Source: an uncultured Gammaproteobacteria bacterium (GTDB taxonomy: Bacteria; Pseudomonadota; Gammaproteobacteria; Pseudomonadales; UBA5518). From it: DNA of 22,275 nt. The number at the start of each line of letters is the position of its first letter. The first letter of the stretch is position 1. Where the stretch lies: the NCBI GenBank assembly GCA_903921135.1, contig CAIXOY010000574.1, forward strand, positions 1 through 22,275, in the 5' to 3' direction. A program made the position numbers and the translations under genes. Of the stretch, positions 17,148-22,275 are shown piece by piece. The notes under the pieces were generated by a model. It was given only the letters and a program-made list of their open reading frames with translations, made no database searches and had not been told where the DNA came from.

Positions 17148-19155
17148 GACTGCCGGTGTGTTCTGTCGTCGCAGTGCACGCTCCCGCGCGTGGTGTGCGG
17201 GGACGCTTCTTGCACTTCTCGTGGGTTGCGGCTCGGAAGTGCCGCCGCCCGATCGCACTGGCCCCGCCGGCGGCTGGGGGCACTGGGGTGGAGACCCCGG
17301 CGGCAGCCGTTTCTCGCCACTTGTCGAGATCACACCACAGAACGTCAAGGCTCTAGAGCCTGCATGGACTTACCACACCGGAGATGTCTCACCCGGCACG
17401 GTGGAGCATGGCCCAACGGCCTTTCAGGCAACACCGCTTGTGGTCGGCGAACGCATGTTCCTCTGCACGCCCTACAACCGCGTGATCGCGCTCGACGCCG
17501 AGACCGGGCGCGAGCTCTGGGTCCACGACCCGAAGGTCGACCTGCGAGGCGTGTACACGCCCGTCTGCCGCGGCGTCGCCTACTGGGAAGACCCCGTGCA
17601 AAACGGGGCCGCCTGCCGCAAGCGCATCCTGAGCGGTACCCTCGATGCGCGCCTGATCGCGCTCGATGCCGAGACGGGCGCACGCTGCGAGGGTTTCGGC
17701 ACATCCGGTGCCGTTGATCTGCAGCGCAATCTGGGCGATGTGCGCAAGGGCGAGTACTACGTCACCGCTGCGCCTCTGGTTATCGGCGATCTCGTGGTTA
17801 CCGGCGCTTTCGTCCAGGACGGCCAGCGCGTGGACGCGCCGCCCGGCGTGGTGCGCGCCTTCGATGTGCGCAGCGGCACTCTGCGCTGGGCCTTCGATCC
17901 GGTACCACCCTCCATGGCAGCTGTCGATGCTGCCGCTGCTGAAGGGGGTGCCGTGTTCACCCGCGGAACGCCGAACGTCTGGGGCCAGATGTCCGCGGAT
18001 CCCGAACGCGGTCTGGTCTTCCTGCCGACCGGCAACCCGCAGCCCGACCACTACGGCGGCGCAGAACGTCAGGGCAAGGACTTCTATGGCACCTCGGTGG
18101 TGGCGCTGGACGCGGCGACGGGCATGCCGCGCTGGCATTTCCAGACCGTGCACCACGATGTGTGGGACTACGACGTCGCCGCGCAGCCCGTGCTCTACGA
18201 AGCGGGAGCACGCGCGGGCGTTGTGGCCGCCACCAAGACCGGACACATCTTCCTGCTCGATCGCGAGACGGGCGAACCGCTGTTCCCGGTGGAGGAGCGC
18301 CCGGTGCCGCAAAGCCGCGTGCCGGGTGAGTCGACCGCTCCCACGCAGCCCTTTCCCACGCGCCCCGCGCCCTTGCACCCCTATGGTTTGCAGGAGAACG
18401 AGGTCTGGGGTCTGACGCCCATCGACCGCAAGGCCTGCCAGGAGGCCTTCGGGAAACTGCATACGGAGGGCATGTTCACGCCGCCGGGATTCGAAGACAC
18501 GCTCGAGTATCCGGGGCTCGGCGGCGGGATGAACTGGGGCTCCGTCTCGGTGAACCCCGCTACCGGCCTGATGCTGGTGGCCTCCATGCGTGCGGCCTAC
18601 ACGGTGCGCCTCGCGCCGCGCAGCGCCTTGGGTGGACCCGGTGCCGCACCCGATCAGGTGGGCATGAACCCGCAGGAAGGCACGCCCTACGTCGTGATCC
18701 GGGGAGCGCTCCTCTCGCCGTGGAACACACCCTGCGTCGCGCCGCCGTGGTCCACGCTCACCGCCATCGATCTTGCCTCCGGCGAGGTTCGTTGGCAGAA
18801 GCCGCTGGGAACGCTGCGCAACCTCGCGCCTTTCGGGGTGGGGGATTTCTTCAACTGGGGAGGGCCCATTGCCGGCGGCTCCATTCAGACCGCCACCGGT
18901 GTGGCCTTCATCGCGGCCACCATGGATGGCTATATCCGTGCGTTCGACATGAGCAACGGCGAGGAGCTCTGGCGTCATGCCCTGCCGGCGCCCGCGCAGG
19001 CCACGCCCGTGACCTACCGCGCGCGCCCGGGCGGCAGGCAGTTCCTCGCCATCGCTGCCGGCGGGCACGGGCCGCTTGCGTGGGCGGCGGTCGGGCAGGA
19101 AAAACTGCCCTCGATGCTGGGCGATGCCGTGGTGGCTTTCGCGCTGCCCGAGTGA
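17128..19155 (+). CDS. PQQ-dependent dehydrogenase of the membrane glucose/quinate dehydrogenase family, lipoprotein form
   Basis: This 675-residue quinoprotein would oxidise an alcohol or polyol in the periplasm and pass electrons to quinone or a cytochrome. The N-terminus has Arg residues, then a hydrophobic stretch ending LLVGC, so Cys34 is a lipidation site. The five-helix membrane domain of E. coli Gcd is absent. The propeller begins with WGHWGGDPGGSRFSPL (49-64). Diagnostic Gcd-family segments are the NVWGQMSADPERGLVFLPTG run (282-301) and QTVHHDVWDYDVAAQP (338-353), with the catalytic Asp in this stretch. K369 (ATKTGHIFLLDRETGEP, 367-383) aligns with the PQQ-contacting Lys. The CQEAFGKLHTEGMFTPP segment lies at 436-452. 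No cytochrome c motif CxxCH is present. The GTG start overlaps the reductase gene by 20 bases behind a strong ribosome site. The stop is 24 bases from the convergent next gene, with no clear terminator between. Confidence 0.92.
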   Translation: MQPVRSETAGVFCRRSARSRAWCAGTLLALLVGCGSEVPPPDRTGPAGGWGHWGGDPGGSRFSPLVEITPQNVKALEPAWTYHTGDVSPGTVEHGPTAFQATPLVVGERMFLCTPYNRVIALDAETGRELWVHDPKVDLRGVYTPVCRGVAYWEDPVQNGAACRKRILSGTLDARLIALDAETGARCEGFGTSGAVDLQRNLGDVRKGEYYVTAAPLVIGDLVVTGAFVQDGQRVDAPPGVVRAFDVRSGTLRWAFDPVPPSMAAVDAAAAEGGAVFTRGTPNVWGQMSADPERGLVFLPTGNPQPDHYGGAERQGKDFYGTSVVALDAATGMPRWHFQTVHHDVWDYDVAAQPVLYEAGARAGVVAATKTGHIFLLDRETGEPLFPVEERPVPQSRVPGESTAPTQPFPTRPAPLHPYGLQENEVWGLTPIDRKACQEAFGKLHTEGMFTPPGFEDTLEYPGLGGGMNWGSVSVNPATGLMLVASMRAAYTVRLAPRSALGGPGAAPDQVGMNPQEGTPYVVIRGALLSPWNTPCVAPPWSTLTAIDLASGEVRWQKPLGTLRNLAPFGVGDFFNWGGPIAGGSIQTATGVAFIAATMDGYIRAFDMSNGEELWRHALPAPAQATPVTYRARPGGRQFLAIAAGGHGPLAWAAVGQEKLPSMLGDAVVAFALPE

Positions 19156-19179
19156 TGCGTGCGTGATGCGCCAGGCGGC

Positions 19180-20358
19180 TCAGAGCGCCGGGCTGTCCGC
19201 CGCGACACCGAGCATCACCTGGGCCGCGTCGATATAGGTTTTCTCGCTGATGAACGCGTGCTGGGTGCCGGTGTACATGTCGCGGAACGCGCGCTCCAGC
19301 CGGCTGCCCTCGCGTATTGCCGTGGTGCCCGCCGAAAGATGCGCCCATTGCACCACCTCGCGGCAGGCCTCGGTCGCGTAGGTCGCGGCCACGCGCATTT
19401 CCGCGCGCATCGCGGGCGTCACCTCCGCGCCTGCGGCTACTGCATCCTCCAGACGACCGAAGGTGTCGGTCACCAGCAGCCGTGCCGCGCGCCACATGCC
19501 TTCGTGATGCGCCAGCCCGCGCTGGAACGTGGGCTTGTGCGCCAGTGTCGTCATATCACCCATGCGGATCTTCGACTGCGCGAGCTCGCGCACGTCATCG
19601 AGGCAACTGCGCGCCACGCCCAGTGCCCACGCCGCGTGGCCTGCCGCCGTGACCGGCATGATGCCGAACCGGTAGGCGACGCTCTCGCCGCGCAAGGGGG
19701 CGCGCGTGAACAGCGGGAACACGCGGTGATCCGGAACGAACACCTCCTGCAGGTTGTAGTCGTAGCTGCCCGTGCCTTTCAGGCCCTGCACATGCCAGCC
19801 GTCGGTGAACGTGATCTCTTCGCGCGGCAGTACTGCCACGAACATTTCCGGCAGGCCGTTGTCGGCCATCGGCATCTGCCCGTCGACCATCGGAATGAAG
19901 CCGGCCACCACGTATTCCGAGTGACCGGTGCCGCTGCCGAAATTCCATGCCCCGCTCACGCGGTAACCGCCTTCCACGCGCGTGCCAAGCCCGTTGGGTG
20001 CGAATTGCCCCCCCAGCGTGACGTGGTTGCCGTGGGTGCCGAAGACCTCGGCAAAACCGGCCTCAGGCAGGTAGGCCGCCGCGAAGGCCGCAGAGGGAAG
20101 GTTGGCGATGCCGATCCAGCCGAAGGACCCGTCCTGCGTAGCCATCTCCTGCCAGGTGTCGATCATCTCGCGGAAGGAAGGCTCCTGACCGCCCGCTTCG
20201 CGCGGGTTCATCCACTGCATGAGGCCGCTGCTCCACAGTTCACCCACGAGTTCAGGTGCCAGGGTGCGGGCCTGCTCCGATGCGCTGGCGAACTGGCGCG
20301 AAAGCGCTGACATGGCGCGTGCGAGGGTGGGGCCGTCTGCGGGAAGGGCGGCGTTCAT
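19180..20358 (-). CDS. Acyl-CoA dehydrogenase-fold flavoprotein, possible flavin-dependent monooxygenase
   Basis: This 392-residue protein has the acyl-CoA dehydrogenase fold but looks closer to the two-component hydroxylase branch (HsaA, DszC, IacA types) than to true dehydrogenases. Visible marks are GGQEPSFREMIDTWQEMATQDGS-type N-terminal helices (56-78), the sheet motif SGAWNFGSGTGHSEYVVAG (135-153), the GLKGTGSYDY loop (192-201) with a following VFVPDHRVF, and DMYTGTQHAFIS (360-371) near the end. I see no Glu at either usual dehydrogenase base position. If it is a hydroxylase it needs a flavin reductase, which is not seen in this window. The ATG at 20358 has CGGAG about 8 bases upstream. 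Longer in-frame starts exist up to 20604 but run into the neighbouring intergenic region and gene. The gene follows the flavoprotein at 20474 on the same strand, 115 bases away. A non-CoA dehydrogenase role is possible. Confidence 0.88.
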   Translation of the reverse strand: MNAALPADGPTLARAMSALSRQFASASEQARTLAPELVGELWSSGLMQWMNPREAGGQEPSFREMIDTWQEMATQDGSFGWIGIANLPSAAFAAAYLPEAGFAEVFGTHGNHVTLGGQFAPNGLGTRVEGGYRVSGAWNFGSGTGHSEYVVAGFIPMVDGQMPMADNGLPEMFVAVLPREEITFTDGWHVQGLKGTGSYDYNLQEVFVPDHRVFPLFTRAPLRGESVAYRFGIMPVTAAGHAAWALGVARSCLDDVRELAQSKIRMGDMTTLAHKPTFQRGLAHHEGMWRAARLLVTDTFGRLEDAVAAGAEVTPAMRAEMRVAATYATEACREVVQWAHLSAGTTAIREGSRLERAFRDMYTGTQHAFISEKTYIDAAQVMLGVAADSPAL

Positions 20359-20412
20359 GTGCTGCTCCGGTGAATGTTGCGGAGCGGGCAGTCTAGGCGG
20401 GCGCATTCCGCT

Positions 20413-20443
20413 GCCACAACGTGGCGCGGATGACAGTTCGTCA
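20413..20443. promoter_or_regulatory. Two adjacent short inverted repeats, possible operators
   Basis: GCCAC-AAC-GTGGC (20413-20425) and TGAC-AGTTC-GTCA (20431-20443) lie in the 115-base gap before the hydroxylase-like gene. On the minus strand TTGACG overlaps the second repeat, and a TAGACT nearer the gene could serve as a -10. The spacing between these two is too long for a standard promoter. They may be regulator binding sites. Confidence 0.3.
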
Positions 20444-20473
20444 AGGCGGGGCGAGCGCGCGGTGCCGATGCGA

Positions 20474-21934
20474 TCAGATCGCCGCGTTCGCCGCCGCGCT
20501 GCGTCCCGCGAGACGCCCGAAGAACGTCGCATCCGCCACCGACATTCCGCTCGCGTAACCCTTGCCCGTTCGGGGAATCCCGGCTGCCGTCCGGCCTGCG
20601 GCATAGAGCCCGGGTATCACCTCCCGGTCGGGTGTGAGCACCTCGCCCGTCGGCAGGGCATCGAGCCCGCCAAGCGTGAAGCAGTGCGGTTTGAGGAGGG
20701 GCAACGAGTACTCGATCAGCGCGAAGGGCGGCGTACGCAAGGGCGCCAGCCACTCGGCGGCTTTGTGGAACAGCGGGTCAGCGCCGCGCTCGGCGTGCGC
20801 GTTGTAGTAGGCCACCGTGTGCTGCAGCGAGCCCTCGGGCAGGCCCGCCTCTCGCTCGACTTCCTCCACCGTTTCGCCCACTGCCACGATCTCCGTGCTC
20901 TGGTGGTAATCGGGGCGACCGAAATGCGGCTCGTCGGTGAACATGAAGAAACGCATACCCGTCTGCACCGATGCGTAGTGCCCGATCCGCGCGAGATACA
21001 CGTCCTCGTTCACGAAGCGCTGCCCCTGCGCGTTCACGAAGATGCCGAAGGTGTTCCGTGCGGGTGGGTAGTGCGCCACGCTGATGAAGGCCTGCCCCAT
21101 GTGGATGGCGTTGCCGCCGGCCGCAACACCCATCAGGATCCCGTCGCCCTGGTCCCCCGGGTTGCCGTGTCGCGTGCAGAGAACGGCCAGGTCCGGGATA
21201 TGCCGGCGCGTCATCTCCTCGTTCATGATGAAGCCGCCGGTGGTGAGCACGACGCCGCGGCGCGCGCGCACGGTGAACTCCTTCCCCGCCTGTCGCACGA
21301 TGGCGCCGTGCACGCGCCCGGTGGCGTCCTGCACGAGCGCTACCGCACGGCTGTCGGCGCGGATATCCGCGCCCGATTCCGCCACGCGCTGCATCACCAC
21401 GCCCATCAGCACCTTGCCGCCGTCGTGGCCTGCGTCGGCCGGCAGGTGGCCCCGCGGTACGGGCGTGGAGACGGTGTTGAAGGGCCAGGCGCGCTCGTTG
21501 CCGGTGTACTGCAGGGAGGCGCCCGTGAGGCACACCACCTCGCGTTCGGCGTAGAGCTCGCGCTTGTAGCGCACGCCGAGGGACTCGATCCAGTCGAAGT
21601 GCGCTGCGGCCCCGTCGACGAAGACATCGAGGCGTGCCGGGTCGGCGTGTTCGCCGAAGCACTCGATCAGGTAGGCGCGGAAGTTCTCGCTGCTGTCCTC
21701 GATGCCCAGTTCGCGCTGCAGCCGCGTGCCGCCGTTTCCACCGAGGTACATCTCGCAGGCCGAGAGTGCCGTCGAGCCACCACCGCCGCTCGAGCGCTCT
21801 AGCAACATCACCTCGGCGCCTGCAGCCCGCGCCTCGAGCGTGGCACAGGCGCCAGCACCGCCGAAGCCGCAGACCAGCACGTCCGTCTCGTGCGCGAAGG
21901 CCTTCACTGAATCCAGCGGGACGATGCGGTGCAT
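20474..21934 (-). CDS. FAD-dependent oxidoreductase of the fumarate reductase / 3-ketosteroid dehydrogenase type
   Basis: This 486-residue flavoprotein belongs to the FAD_binding_2 group that includes KstD, fumarate reductase and urocanate reductase. The dinucleotide motif is GFGGAGACATLEA (23-35), with Glu46 at the end of the second strand (MLLER). GGGGSTALSACEMYLGGNGG follows at 50-69. A VVLTTGGFIMN segment lies in the second part of the FAD domain. TLGGLDALPTGEVLTPD leads into IPGLYAAGRTA (440-450) and then the cofactor-capping KGYASGMSVADATFFGRLAG (458-477). The reaction would be insertion or reduction of a ring or side-chain double bond. There is no Tat or Sec signal, so it is cytoplasmic. 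CGGAG lies upstream of the ATG, and a near-consensus promoter lies about 30 bases before it. It is divergent from a second protein of the same superfamily at 22068, which suggests shared control. Direction and substrate cannot be told from sequence. Confidence 0.9.
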   Translation of the reverse strand: MHRIVPLDSVKAFAHETDVLVCGFGGAGACATLEARAAGAEVMLLERSSGGGGSTALSACEMYLGGNGGTRLQRELGIEDSSENFRAYLIECFGEHADPARLDVFVDGAAAHFDWIESLGVRYKRELYAEREVVCLTGASLQYTGNERAWPFNTVSTPVPRGHLPADAGHDGGKVLMGVVMQRVAESGADIRADSRAVALVQDATGRVHGAIVRQAGKEFTVRARRGVVLTTGGFIMNEEMTRRHIPDLAVLCTRHGNPGDQGDGILMGVAAGGNAIHMGQAFISVAHYPPARNTFGIFVNAQGQRFVNEDVYLARIGHYASVQTGMRFFMFTDEPHFGRPDYHQSTEIVAVGETVEEVEREAGLPEGSLQHTVAYYNAHAERGADPLFHKAAEWLAPLRTPPFALIEYSLPLLKPHCFTLGGLDALPTGEVLTPDREVIPGLYAAGRTAAGIPRTGKGYASGMSVADATFFGRLAGRSAAANAAI

Positions 21935-21963
21935 GGTGTGTCTCCGGTGAGCGTGCCCGGCGG

Positions 21964-21993
21964 CTTATAGGCCAGAAAATCCATCCTTGTAAA
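21964..21993 (-). promoter_or_regulatory. Sigma70-like promoter of the flavoprotein gene at 20474-21934
   Basis: On the minus strand TTTACA (21993-21988) and TATAAG (21969-21964) are each one mismatch from consensus, with an 18-base spacer. The start would be near 21957, about 23 bases before the ATG. On the plus strand a weaker TTGTAA (21987-21992) with TACCGT 17 bases on (22010-22015) overlaps it and could serve the divergent gene. Confidence 0.6.
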
Positions 21994-22067
21994 TTGTTTT
22001 GCGCTTGCCTACCGTAGCCCCGCCGCAGCCGCGCCGCGTTTTTTCTCCAGCTTTTCCGGGGTATTGC

Positions 22068-22275
22068 ATGCCAGATCACACCACCGAGACCGTCGACATC
22101 ATCGTGGTGGGCTCCGGCGCGGGCGCGCTCACGGCGGCTCTCACGGCTGCCATCAATGGCGCAAGTGTGGTTGTGCTCGAGAAGGCCTCGCGATTTGGCG
22201 GCACCTCCGCGAGTTCCGGTGGCGGGCTGTGGATCCCGTTGAACCACCTCATGCTCGCCGGCGGCGTGGACGACA
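22068..22275 (+). CDS. FAD-binding dehydrogenase, KstD/fumarate reductase type, 3' end outside window
   Basis: The frame is open from the ATG at 22068 to the right edge, giving 69 complete codons. The N-terminus has VDIIVVGSGAGALTAALTAA (10-29), an intact GxGxxG FAD motif. It is followed by VVVLEKASRFGGTSASSGG (34-52) and LWIPLN (54-59). The pattern LEK-x4-GGTSA-x-SGG-x2-WIP is typical of 3-ketosteroid dehydrogenases and related FAD-binding dehydrogenases. A steroid or steroid-like ring substrate is therefore a reasonable family-based guess, but the catalytic part is not in the window. A GGGG run lies about 7 bases upstream of the ATG. It is divergent from the related flavoprotein at 20474-21934, with a 133-base shared regulatory region. 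Confidence 0.85.
   Translation, partial: MPDHTTETVDIIVVGSGAGALTAALTAAINGASVVVLEKASRFGGTSASSGGGLWIPLNHLMLAGGVDD

Noticed and set aside
19153..19170. Short direct repeat TGATGCG just after the quinoprotein stop
   Set aside because: It is two seven-base copies in GC-rich DNA between convergent genes, most likely chance.
22039..22044. T-run as a possible intrinsic terminator before the right-hand flavoprotein
   Set aside because: The GC-rich sequence before the Ts has no stable self-complementary stem, and no gene on that strand ends here.
20778..22247. Minus-strand open frame of about 490 codons overlapping the FAD oxidoreductase and the divergent gene
   Set aside because: It is extremely Arg-rich, runs through the promoter region and conflicts with two well-supported flavoprotein genes.

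Overview
The window is GC-rich DNA packed with genes, and looks like an accessory catabolic region of a Gram-negative bacterium, most likely a proteobacterium. The signs are an RND-type efflux adaptor with a lipobox, a hybrid sensor kinase, a PQQ-dependent dehydrogenase made as a lipoprotein, and uniformly GC-biased codon use. Genus cannot be read from the sequence. No RNA genes, insertion sequences, CRISPR arrays or long repeats were seen.

Layout. (1) Positions 1-1046 (-): a membrane-fusion subunit of an efflux pump, running off the left edge. (2) 1275-3952 (-): a two-gene polar amino-acid-type ABC importer, in which a secreted binding protein with apparently permuted lobes is fused to the permease, and the ATPase carries an extra C-terminal domain. 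(3) 4074-8516 (-): a multidomain Fe-S/FMN/FAD reductase of the 2,4-dienoyl-CoA reductase type, then two acyl-CoA dehydrogenase subunits that look like a heteromeric pair. (4) 8537-11683 (-): a large hybrid histidine kinase. (5) 11840-14963 (-): a tightly coupled operon of a beta-hydroxyacid dehydrogenase, an aldehyde dehydrogenase and a short-chain dehydrogenase, joined by ATGA overlaps and preceded by a good sigma70-like promoter. (6) 15096-19155 (+): a second Fe-S/FMN/FAD reductase overlapping a quinoprotein dehydrogenase of the glucose dehydrogenase family. (7) 19180-21934 (-): an acyl-CoA-dehydrogenase-fold flavoprotein, possibly a flavin-dependent monooxygenase, and a fumarate-reductase/ketosteroid-dehydrogenase-type flavoprotein. 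(8) 22068-22275 (+): the start of a second flavoprotein of that kind, cut by the right edge.

How the genes may work together (inference). Two ene-reductase-like enzymes, two flavoproteins of the KstD/fumarate reductase type, a heteromeric acyl-CoA dehydrogenase pair, a hydroxylase-like flavoprotein, several NAD(P) dehydrogenases and a periplasmic quinoprotein alcohol dehydrogenase suggest oxidation of an alicyclic or isoprenoid substrate. A steroid, bile-acid or terpenoid skeleton would fit best. The alcohol would be oxidised outside, and rings and side chains processed inside through aldehyde, acid and CoA stages. No thiolase, CoA ligase or ring-cleavage enzyme is visible here, so the substrate remains open.
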